DNA of 8,063 nt from JAJKIV01 sp036509075 (GTDB lineage: Bacteria > Gemmatimonadota > Gemmatimonadetes > Gemmatimonadales > Gemmatimonadaceae). Made by a program: the position numbers and the translations under genes. The notes beneath the pieces were generated by a model. It made no database searches. It saw only the letters and a program-made list of their open reading frames with translations, and had not been told where the DNA came from. The DNA lies in NCBI GenBank assembly GCA_036509075.1, contig DATCGG010000163.1, positions 1 to 8,063 of the forward strand, given 5' to 3'. Shown here piece by piece: positions 1 to 6,034 of the stretch; the first letter of the stretch is position 1; every line of letters starts with the position of its first letter.

Positions 1-78
1 GTCCAGTGAGTTGGTCAATGCGTCCGACCTAACGAGATGCGACAGCAGGCGGGCGCGATTGGAGGCGGGGTGGGTCCA

Positions 79-110
79 ACAGCGGCGCCGGCGAGAGCCG
101 GCGCCGTTGT
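79..110. terminator. Strong GC hairpin with GAGA tetraloop, probable terminator of an upstream gene
   Basis: Positions 79-92 pair with 97-110 over 14 bp. All pairs are Watson-Crick except one G-T pair (82/107), and the arms are closed by a four-base GAGA (GNRA-type) loop at 93-96. No T-run follows on either strand, so it is not a textbook intrinsic terminator, although GC-rich bacteria often use such hairpins. The site lies about 45 bp after a possible stop codon (30-32) and well before the kinase promoter region. A transcript-stabilising hairpin is the alternative. Confidence 0.55.
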
Positions 111-213
111 GCTTGTGGTACCTTGGCGGTCCCTCATGAAACCGTCGTCGCGCCAACCGCTTGACCGCCGTCGCGAAGTGTGCGAGCGTAGCCACCGATC
201 GTGGACCACGAGT

Positions 214-242
214 CCGACCATGGCCGTCACATGTGCTATGAT
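214..242 (+). promoter_or_regulatory. Candidate sigma70-type promoter for the first kinase gene
   Basis: TATGAT at 237-242 is preceded by TG one base upstream (234-235), giving an extended -10 element. Seventeen bases upstream, CCGACC (214-219) keeps only the GAC core of a -35. This predicts a start near 249 and a leader of about 90 nt that includes the hairpin at 273-291. It is the most AT-rich promoter-like stretch before the gene, but the -35 is weak. Confidence 0.35.
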
Positions 243-337
243 TTGTGGAGTAGGAACACGCACGTGGGCGAACGCGGGGCTGAGGCCCGCGACTCGACGG
301 TTGAAGGGGTTTTCTCGGGAGTTCAGTGCCGAGCCGG

Positions 338-1885
338 ATGCATCCAGAGAAGGACTTCCCGACAGATCTGCGCGCACTGGAAACCAGCTACGAGCTCATC
401 CGAGAGCTCGGACAGCGCGGACCGGCGTCTGTCTATCTCGCGAGGCATCGTGACGACGGGAAGCTCGTCGCGATCAAAGCCGTTCAGGCTCGCTATCTCG
501 ACGACCTGGATGCGCTGCAGCGCTTCGCGCGCGAAGCCAGGACCGTTGCCGACCTGAACCATCCGAACATCGTGCGCACCGAAGCGATCGAGCAGCTTGG
601 CGATCGCGCGATCGCCATCATCATGGAGTACATAGCGGGCGGAACCGTGCGCGACCGCCTGCGCGAATACGGCGCCTTCAGCGCCGAGGACGCGGAGAGC
701 GTGCTCCGGGATGTCGCCGCGGCGTTAGGCTACGCACACCGCCGCGGAATCGTTCACCGCGACGTCCGGCCGGAGAACGTGTTCCTCGAGAAGGCCACGG
801 GACGTGCGCTGCTCGCGGACTTCGGGATCGCGCGGCGCATCGAAGAAGACGCGCCCATTACGCTGCACGGGGCGTCGCTCGGGACGCCGCAGTATATGTC
901 GCCCGAGCAGATCGACGGCCGAGAGATCGACGGACGTGCGGACATCTACAGCCTCGGTGTGTTGGGTTGGGAGCTGCTGACGGGCAAACGGCCGTGGGCC
1001 GGCGCGAACCTGTACAGCGTCATCTACAAGCAGAAGCACGAGGACCTCCCGCGCATCACGTCGCTTCGCCCGCGCGTCCCGGCGAACCTGCTGTTTGCCA
1101 TCGAGGGTGCGCTCGCGAAGGACCGCACACACCGCTGGCAGACCACCGATCAGTTTCTCGAAGAGCTGACGTACAACCCCCCACCGGTACTGTCACAGAC
1201 GCAACTCAGCGACCCGTACCCGGTGGATGATGCGCCCACCGTGCGCTTCCGCCGCCCGGGTCCGCTCCCGCGTCCGGAGCCTAACGATCCGACCTTGCCG
1301 CCACTGCTGGCCGTCGCCGCCATGGCGGCGCCGCGTATCGAATCCATGCCGGAAGTCGCGCTTCCGGCGAGATCAGTTCCGCGGCGCCCACGCCGGCGAT
1401 GGGCGTGGCGGCTCGGCTTGCCGGTGCTGGCGTTGCTCGTTCCGCTGGCGATTGCTGACGTGCCGTGGGTCGCGGCCCCGGACCGACTCGCCGTGACCAC
1501 GAGCACCGGCAACGTGTCGCTGAATGACGCGCGCTCGTTCTCGCGGTGCGCCGGCGTATCGATGGCCGACCAACGCGCCTGTCTGACGGAGCTCGTTGCT
1601 GCGGGCGACGCCCCGCTGCAGCGCGTCTACGATTCGCTCATCGTGGAAACGCGGCGCCGTGCGAACCTCGCGCCCGGGGCAGTCGATCCCCCCGCCGTCG
1701 CACGGCTCCGGGCAGACCAACAGCGCTGGGCCGCGGATCGGGAACGGGAGTGCACGCGCGATCCGGCACCCGGCTTCGTCCCACACTGGGCCGAGCCGAT
1801 CTCCGCGTGCTTCACCCGGATGGCCGGGGCGCGCCGGAACGCGCTCGTGTTGGAGCTCGATCGCCTGAGGAGCGGGGCGCGTTAG
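338..1885 (+). CDS. Transmembrane Ser/Thr protein kinase (copy 1, diverged catalytic motifs) with extracytoplasmic LprI-like domain
   Basis: Hanks-type (PknB-like) kinase of 515 residues, expected in the inner membrane with the kinase domain inside the cell. Kinase domain about 20-280: VAIK Lys47, C-helix Glu66, HRD at 140-142, Asn147, DFG 161-163, GTPQYMSPE 182-190. Two signatures are altered. The Gly-rich loop reads LGQRGPASV, with Arg27 in place of the second Gly, and the catalytic loop reads HRDVRPEN, with Arg144 in place of Lys. A Pro-rich linker carrying PTVRFRRP leads to one membrane helix at about 355-375. The C-terminal part (about 400-510) resembles LprI/DUF1311, with Cys404, 415, 472 and 491 and RVYDSL and ADQQRW motifs. 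I chose the ATG at 338 over a GTG at 326 because from it residue numbers match copy 2 exactly through the kinase core. No clear Shine-Dalgarno is seen for 338; a GGGAG at 317-321 would suit the GTG. It converges with the next gene. Kinase identity is sure; activity is doubtful. Confidence 0.94.
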   Translation: MHPEKDFPTDLRALETSYELIRELGQRGPASVYLARHRDDGKLVAIKAVQARYLDDLDALQRFAREARTVADLNHPNIVRTEAIEQLGDRAIAIIMEYIAGGTVRDRLREYGAFSAEDAESVLRDVAAALGYAHRRGIVHRDVRPENVFLEKATGRALLADFGIARRIEEDAPITLHGASLGTPQYMSPEQIDGREIDGRADIYSLGVLGWELLTGKRPWAGANLYSVIYKQKHEDLPRITSLRPRVPANLLFAIEGALAKDRTHRWQTTDQFLEELTYNPPPVLSQTQLSDPYPVDDAPTVRFRRPGPLPRPEPNDPTLPPLLAVAAMAAPRIESMPEVALPARSVPRRPRRRWAWRLGLPVLALLVPLAIADVPWVAAPDRLAVTTSTGNVSLNDARSFSRCAGVSMADQRACLTELVAAGDAPLQRVYDSLIVETRRRANLAPGAVDPPAVARLRADQQRWAADRERECTRDPAPGFVPHWAEPISACFTRMAGARRNALVLELDRLRSGAR

Positions 1886-1897
1886 GCTCGTCGCGCC
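1876..1897. terminator. Weak candidate bidirectional hairpin between convergent genes
   Basis: GGCGCG (1876-1881) pairs with CGCGCC (1892-1897) around a 10-nt loop that contains the stop codon of the kinase and abuts the stop of the convergent gene. The stem has only 6 bp and no T-run follows, so this is suggestive only. It would serve both transcripts because the two stop codons are only 11 bp apart. Confidence 0.3.
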
Positions 1898-2535
1898 TAC
1901 CGCCGTCGCGAGCCCACCACGTCCACGAACCGCACGTGTGCCCGTGTGTTGGCTTTGGTATCGACCAGGACGTGGTCGAAGTCGCCAACGGCCGTCGACG
2001 CCAGCGACACCGTTATGTAGTCGCCCTCCTGCCACTCGTCGGTGAACGTCCGGTCCGGCACGTACACTTCCCAGAGTGTTCCATCTGCCAGGCGAACGAA
2101 CGATCCATCGTCCGGTGTCGAGACGAGACGGGCGGCGGGCGGAATCGTGGAGAGTGGCGTCCAGCCCCAACCGCGATGGAAGGACTCCGCTGGCGCGGTG
2201 GCCGGCTCGGTCGGTGCCGATTCCTCCGACGACGCGGCCGCGATGGGCCGGGCCGCGCCGGGCCGCGGTTCACGGAACGCGTTGGCCCGGACCTCGGCGG
2301 AGTAGCGCGTCAGCCACGCATCGAGCGCGAAGCGCTGCTCCGGCGTTAGGCGGTCAATGCCGATCCGCTGCTGATCCGCGGCCGACATCACCTCGCTCGC
2401 ACGGATGGGAACGAATATCAGCTTGTCCTTGAGGTTGTCCTGGGTGTTCTGCGCCAGCAGCGACGAAGCCGAGCAGGCCATGGCGGTCACTACGGCGACC
2501 AACCACTCCCGAGAATGACGGGAATGAGTGCGCAT
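1897..2535 (-). CDS. Secreted protein of unknown function
   Basis: Predicted export product of 212 residues that I do not recognise as a named family. The ATG at 2535 is set by an AGGAGGG ribosome-binding site 4 nt upstream (2540-2546) and by the signal peptide it creates: basic residues to Arg9, a hydrophobic core at about 11-27, and an LLAQ end suggesting cleavage near Ala28. Residues 55-80 contain a LTPEQRFALDAWL helix. Residues 95-118 are an Ala/Pro/Glu/Ser-rich linker, probably disordered. Residues 145-205 alternate hydrophobic and polar positions (LADGTLWEVY, then DEWQEGDYITV), which suggests a small beta-barrel of OB or SH3-like type; that fold is inference. It converges on kinase copy 1 and diverges from kinase copy 2. 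Its 60-79 region contains a CGTTAGGC motif (on the plus strand) that forces a rare CTA Leu codon. Confidence 0.85.
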   Translation of the reverse strand: MRTHSRHSREWLVAVVTAMACSASSLLAQNTQDNLKDKLIFVPIRASEVMSAADQQRIGIDRLTPEQRFALDAWLTRYSAEVRANAFREPRPGAARPIAAASSEESAPTEPATAPAESFHRGWGWTPLSTIPPAARLVSTPDDGSFVRLADGTLWEVYVPDRTFTDEWQEGDYITVSLASTAVGDFDHVLVDTKANTRAHVRFVDVVGSRRR

Positions 2536-2539
2536 CCGA

Positions 2540-2546
2540 CCCTCCT
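2540..2546 (-). promoter_or_regulatory. Ribosome binding site deciding the start of the secreted protein gene
   Basis: On the minus strand this reads AGGAGGG, a perfect anti-16S match placed 4 nt before the ATG at 2535. It rules out the longer reading that would begin at 2595 and that would bury the signal peptide behind 20 extra residues. Confidence 0.85.
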
Positions 2547-2634
2547 GCGTTGAAAGGACTTCTGGCAGGGTGGTCGAGGGACCAGGGCCACGCAATGCCC
2601 AGAAAGTTGAATGGTCGAGAGTTGCGCAGCGGCA

Positions 2635-2683
2635 CGCGGTGAATCGGCATGTGTCGCGAAATCATACAGCAGGCGCCATGGCC
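2635..2683 (-). pseudogene. 49-bp relic of an M20 peptidase gene
   Basis: Positions 2635-2683 align with 4668-4717 inside the intact M20 gene of this window, in the same orientation. A core of 20 bases is identical (2653-2672 and 4685-4704), followed after a 2-base gap by 11 matching bases ending in CGCCATGGCC. A 1-base gap lies to the left, with a few mismatches. In the intact gene this stretch encodes the conserved segment around MAALLYDFATR (residues about 428-445). In the relic the gaps break the frame and a stop follows a few codons in, so it cannot code for that segment. Similarity fades on both sides. It is best read as what is left of a duplicated M20 gene; a captured fragment is the alternative. 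Confidence 0.7.
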
Positions 2684-2724
2684 CCTCGCATGCCCGGCTG
2701 AAATTGTGTCGGCCTAGGCGTTAG

Positions 2725-2759
2725 GCGCTCTGCACACCGACCCGGCCGGGTGTGAGCGC
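2725..2759. promoter_or_regulatory. Imperfect hairpin upstream of kinase copy 2, possible operator or leader element
   Basis: GCGCT (2725-2729) pairs with AGCGC (2755-2759), and CACACC (2733-2738) pairs with GGTGTG (2749-2754), giving 11 bp interrupted by a 3-base bulge. The loop contains most of a perfect 10-bp palindrome, CCCGGCCGGG (2741-2750). It starts at the last bases of a CGTTAGGC motif and lies about 110 bp before the kinase start. It could be a protein-binding site, a leader hairpin or the end of an unseen transcript. Confidence 0.4.
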
Positions 2760-2869
2760 GTGGGCGCCACGGCCGCACGGCCCCGGAATGGATTTCCGCG
2801 CAATGGAGCGACAGGCGGGCTGTATCGGCACGCATCCGGCGTTGTGGCGGGTAGTTCAACGCCGAGCCG

Positions 2870-4546
2870 ATGCAGTCCGAGACCGATTTCCCTCCCGACC
2901 TTCGCGCACTCGAGGATCACTACGAGCTCATCCGCGAGCTCGGACAGGGCGGCATGGCCGCTGTGTATCTCGCGAGACGGCGTGATAACGGGAAGCTCGT
3001 GGGGGTAAAGGCTATCCGCGCGCGGTACCTCGACGACCCGGACGCGCTGCGACGGTTCGCGCGAGAGGCACGAACCGTCGCCGACCTGAGCCATCCGAAC
3101 ATCGTGCGCACTGAGGCGATCGAGGAGATTGGGGATCGCGCCGTCGCGATCATCATGGAGTACGTGGCAGGCGGAACCGTGCGTGATCGGCTCGTCGAGC
3201 ACGGCGCGTTCAGCGCAGAGGACGCAGAATCGGTTTTGCGCGACGTCGCGAGTGCGCTGGGGTATGCGCACCGCCGGGGGATCGTGCACCGAGACGTAAA
3301 GCCGGAGAACGTTTTCCTCGAGAAATCCACGGGCCGTGCGCTGCTTTCCGACTTCGGGATTGCGCGGCGCATCGAGGGCGACGTGCCGATCACGATGCTG
3401 GGCGCGTCGCTCGGTACGCCGCAGTACATGTCGCCCGAGCAGATCGACGGCCGCGCAGTGGACGGGCGCACGGACATCTACAGCCTCGGCGTTCTAGGAT
3501 GGGAGTTGCTGACAGGACTTCGCCCGTGGGCCGGTGAGAACCTGTACGGGATCATCTACAACCAAAAGCACGAAGAACTGCCGCGCATTACCTCGCTTCG
3601 GCCGCGAGTGCCCGCCAACCTGCTATTCGCCATCGAGCGCGCACTCGTGAAAGATCGCGACCGTCGATGGCAGAGCGTCGATGGATTTCTCGAGCAGTTG
3701 ACGTTTAGCCCGCCGCCGGTGTTGTCGCAGCAGCCGTCAACCGTAACGCGAACGGTCGAGGACGAGCCGACGGTCCGGTTCCGGCGACCCGTAGACCTCA
3801 GCGCTGCGGAACCTAACGCCCCTGTTGAAGCGGGTTCGCCCGGTCGAGGTGGCGGGCACCTGCGGCCAATGCCGGAAGTCGAGCGGCGAGAGCGAGCAGC
3901 AGGTCAGGCTCAGGAGGAACGGGGGCCGCGTCGACGAGTGTGGGTTCTGTTCTCGGCGCTGGCGGCGTTGGCACTTGCCGCCGTGTCCTCGTATTGGCTC
4001 GTCAGTCGCCCGGTGCCGATGGGCTCGCGCATCGATTCGACCGAGGGTGTTACCGCGAGGGCAGGAACCGTGGTGCTTGACAGCCCGCCACCGATGCCTG
4101 CGCGGACCGTTGGCGACTCCGTCTCTAGCGTGCGACGCAAGGGAACGCCCCAGCCAAGCGCTCGCAAAACGCCGGGGACACCCACCGCGACGGGTGCGAG
4201 GGCTCGGTGCGCTCTTCCCACGATGGTGGATCAGCGGGCGTGTCTCATGGCGCGCATCAGAATCAATGACGCATCGCTTCAGCGCGTGTACGATTCGCTC
4301 ATAGTCGAAATGCGGCGAAACGCCAACGTCAGGCGCGGCGACCCAGACCCGCCAACCGTGAGGCGTCTGCGCGCGGAGCAGCGGCAATGGATCGGCATCC
4401 GGGATCGGGAGTGCACGCGCGACCCGGCGCCCGGCTACACGCCGCTCTGGGCCGAGCCCCTCTCGAGCTGCTTTGCTCGGATGTCGGCCGCGCGTCGGGC
4501 CGAGCTCGTCGAGGAGCTCGGCCGCGCGACACGTGCACCGCGTTAG
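2870..4546 (+). CDS. Transmembrane Ser/Thr protein kinase (copy 2, intact catalytic motifs) with extracytoplasmic LprI-like domain
   Basis: Hanks-type (PknB-like) kinase of 558 residues, paralogous to the kinase at 338-1885 and co-oriented with it. All key motifs are present: Gly-rich loop LGQGGMAAV (24-32), VGVK Lys47, Glu66, HRDVKPEN (140-147), DFG (161-163), GTPQYMSPE (182-190) and DIYSLG. Activation-loop Thr175 and Thr183 are plausible autophosphorylation sites. A linker (about 285-355) includes PTVRFRRP and PMPEVE, both mirrored in copy 1. One membrane helix lies at about 357-377. Outside, a Pro/Thr-rich stretch leads to the LprI/DUF1311-like domain (about 445-550), with Cys447, 458, 515 and 534 in the same pattern as copy 1. 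It should phosphorylate cytoplasmic proteins in response to an external cue; the ligand is unknown. The ATG is chosen by alignment to copy 1, and its ribosome-binding site is weak. The stop is 8 bp from the convergent M20 stop. Confidence 0.95.
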   Translation: MQSETDFPPDLRALEDHYELIRELGQGGMAAVYLARRRDNGKLVGVKAIRARYLDDPDALRRFAREARTVADLSHPNIVRTEAIEEIGDRAVAIIMEYVAGGTVRDRLVEHGAFSAEDAESVLRDVASALGYAHRRGIVHRDVKPENVFLEKSTGRALLSDFGIARRIEGDVPITMLGASLGTPQYMSPEQIDGRAVDGRTDIYSLGVLGWELLTGLRPWAGENLYGIIYNQKHEELPRITSLRPRVPANLLFAIERALVKDRDRRWQSVDGFLEQLTFSPPPVLSQQPSTVTRTVEDEPTVRFRRPVDLSAAEPNAPVEAGSPGRGGGHLRPMPEVERRERAAGQAQEERGPRRRVWVLFSALAALALAAVSSYWLVSRPVPMGSRIDSTEGVTARAGTVVLDSPPPMPARTVGDSVSSVRRKGTPQPSARKTPGTPTATGARARCALPTMVDQRACLMARIRINDASLQRVYDSLIVEMRRNANVRRGDPDPPTVRRLRAEQRQWIGIRDRECTRDPAPGYTPLWAEPLSSCFARMSAARRAELVEELGRATRAPR

Positions 4547-4554
4547 GTCGACCG

Positions 4555-6000
4555 TCAGGGGACGACGCGTTCGCCCACGACTTTCGGTGTCACGTACACC
4601 TTTCGAAGGGCGTCGAGATACTCACCGTGCAGGCCCTTGAGCGTATCGAATTCCTTCTTGACGAGCGCGCGGTAGTCGGCACGGGTCGCGAAATCATACA
4701 GCAGCGCCGCCATGGCCTGAGCGTCCGTGATGAACCCGGAGTGGCCAACATCCGTGAGCGCATCGGCTTCCATTTCGTACGTATGGTTCGAGGCGTTCGA
4801 GGTTTTCGCGCTGAACCCAACACCCGGGATGTTGCTCGAGACGCTGCCGGTTTCCTCGTAACCCATCGGTTTGCCGGGCTCGGGGACCACGCCGGTCGCG
4901 CCGTATTTCTTCAGGTAGGCAAACGCAACCTCGTCGAGGGACCCCACGCCGATGCCGTCGCGATTTCGCCCGTAGTGGTCGGTCTTGACCTGGGTGCCCG
5001 TAGCGAGGGCGGCTGCCTTGGCGGCGTTGTTCACCATCTCGGTCACCTGCGCGAGATAGACCTCGTCGGGGTACCGGATGTAGAAGTCCGCGGACGTCTT
5101 GTCGGGAACGACGTTAGGCGCCGCGCCGCCTTCGGTGATCACGCCCTGGATGCGCGTCTCCGGCCGAAGGTTGCTTCGGATGGCGTCGATGTTGTTGAAC
5201 AGGTGGATGACGGCTTCGAGCGCGTTGCGGCCGTTCCACGCCGTGAGCTGATGCGCCGGCGCGCCATAGAACGTGTACTTGACGCCGTCGATGTTCATGC
5301 AGCAGGTACCGAACCCGGGGGCGGGCCGGGTCGTGGCGCTGACCGCGTGACTGCGCACGAGAATGTCCATCCCCTTGAACGTTCCGGCGTCGAACATGAC
5401 CGTCTTCGCGTTAGGCGGCATCATCTCTTCCCCTGGCGTGCCGAAAACGACAACCGTGCCCGGCGTTTTCGTGCGGGTGAGGAATTCGGCAATGGCGACC
5501 GCGGCGGCGATCCCGATGGGACCTTGCGTAGAGTGCTGGTCGCCGTGGAACGCCCCTTTGGTCCCGCGCAGCGCGTCGTACTCGAGGATGACGCCGAGGT
5601 TCGGGCCCGGGGTCGACTTGTTGTAGCGCGCCACGAACGCCGTCTTGAGATCCCCGACGCCCATGGTCACGTCGAAGCCATGCTGCTTGAGATACTCCGT
5701 CAGCACCTGCACCGATCGCGTCTCCACGAATCCGACTTCCGGATGTCGAGTGATGTCGTCTCCGAGGGCGATCAGCTCCTTGTCCATGAGCTCCTTGGCA
5801 CGCGCCGCCACGGCGTCCCGAGCGGGATTCGCGCCGGTGAGCTTCGTGACGATCGCGTCGATATTCAGCGAGCGCTGAAGATCCATCTGCTTCTGCACGA
5901 CGCCCCTCGCGGCGTCGCGTTCCGTGGGCGTTTCCTGCGCAGGGGCCGATACGGGCGCGGCGACGACGAGAATCGCGGCAACCAGGGTGGCTCGGTTCAT
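4555..6000 (-). CDS. Exported M20-family metallo-amidohydrolase/peptidase (M20D, AbgB-like)
   Basis: Predicted zinc-dependent hydrolase of 481 residues that cleaves an amide bond, in the M20D group that includes p-aminobenzoyl-glutamate hydrolase and indole-acetyl-amino-acid hydrolases. The substrate cannot be read from sequence. An N-terminal signal peptide (hydrophobic 5-17, APAQ cleavage near residue 21) puts it in the periplasm. Motifs: HPEVGFVE (86-93), EYDAL (140-144), metal site GDQH (153-156), catalytic pair Glu191-Glu192 in TPGEE, His218, dimerisation domain from about 238 with GAPAH, NVVP (296-299), and final ligand His406. The usual CGH metal motif reads DQH here, with Asp in place of Cys. 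It lies 34 bp downstream of the amidohydrolase gene on the same strand, so they are likely co-transcribed. No good Shine-Dalgarno precedes the ATG, which suggests coupling or a leader-independent start. Confidence 0.92.
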   Translation of the reverse strand: MNRATLVAAILVVAAPVSAPAQETPTERDAARGVVQKQMDLQRSLNIDAIVTKLTGANPARDAVAARAKELMDKELIALGDDITRHPEVGFVETRSVQVLTEYLKQHGFDVTMGVGDLKTAFVARYNKSTPGPNLGVILEYDALRGTKGAFHGDQHSTQGPIGIAAAVAIAEFLTRTKTPGTVVVFGTPGEEMMPPNAKTVMFDAGTFKGMDILVRSHAVSATTRPAPGFGTCCMNIDGVKYTFYGAPAHQLTAWNGRNALEAVIHLFNNIDAIRSNLRPETRIQGVITEGGAAPNVVPDKTSADFYIRYPDEVYLAQVTEMVNNAAKAAALATGTQVKTDHYGRNRDGIGVGSLDEVAFAYLKKYGATGVVPEPGKPMGYEETGSVSSNIPGVGFSAKTSNASNHTYEMEADALTDVGHSGFITDAQAMAALLYDFATRADYRALVKKEFDTLKGLHGEYLDALRKVYVTPKVVGERVVP

Positions 6001-6034
6001 AGGGCGGCGAAGGTGAAAAGGGTGGGTGCGAGCG

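Larger units (their letters stand above)
1..337. other. Left-edge intergenic/leader region upstream of the first kinase
   Basis: I see no convincing gene here; the open frames lack family resemblance and overlap the kinase start. One plus-strand frame entering from the left edge stops at a TAA at 30-32, which lies inside a CCTAACG motif (28-34). It could be the 3' end of an upstream gene, but too little is present to tell. The region holds a strong GC hairpin at 79-110, a candidate extended -10 at 234-242, and a smaller hairpin at 273-291 (6-bp stem, 7-nt loop) that would lie in the kinase leader. No tRNA or other RNA gene was recognised. Confidence 0.6.
2536..2869. other. Divergent intergenic region between the secreted-protein gene and kinase copy 2
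   Basis: This 334-bp stretch separates two divergent starts. It holds the ribosome-binding site of the minus-strand gene, a 49-bp relic of the M20 peptidase gene (2635-2683), a CGTTAGGC motif (2719-2726) and an imperfect hairpin (2725-2759). I found no strong -35/-10 pair for either gene. The last bases before kinase copy 2, GTTCAnnGCCGAGCC, match the bases just before the start of kinase copy 1, showing that the duplicated unit began slightly upstream of the start codon. Confidence 0.7.

Noticed and set aside
326..337. GTG start for kinase copy 1, with GGGAG 4 nt upstream
   Set aside because: The equivalent codon in copy 2 is ACG, while the ATG at 338 aligns exactly with the copy 2 ATG. The GTG stays possible because of the GGGAG.
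1373..2349. Two frames of about 265 codons, one per strand, across the kinase tail and the secreted-protein gene
   Set aside because: Both run through two real convergent genes and give low-complexity Arg-rich products without motifs or ribosome-binding sites.
2536..2595. Longer start for the secreted protein at 2595
   Set aside because: It would place 20 residues ahead of the signal peptide and ignore the perfect AGGAGGG before the ATG at 2535.
4546..4553. Palindrome GGTCGACC between kinase copy 2 and the M20 gene as a terminator
   Set aside because: It is only 8 bp with no loop, and the wider CGCGT/ACGCG arms (4539-4543, 4565-4569) are too short and distant to be convincing.
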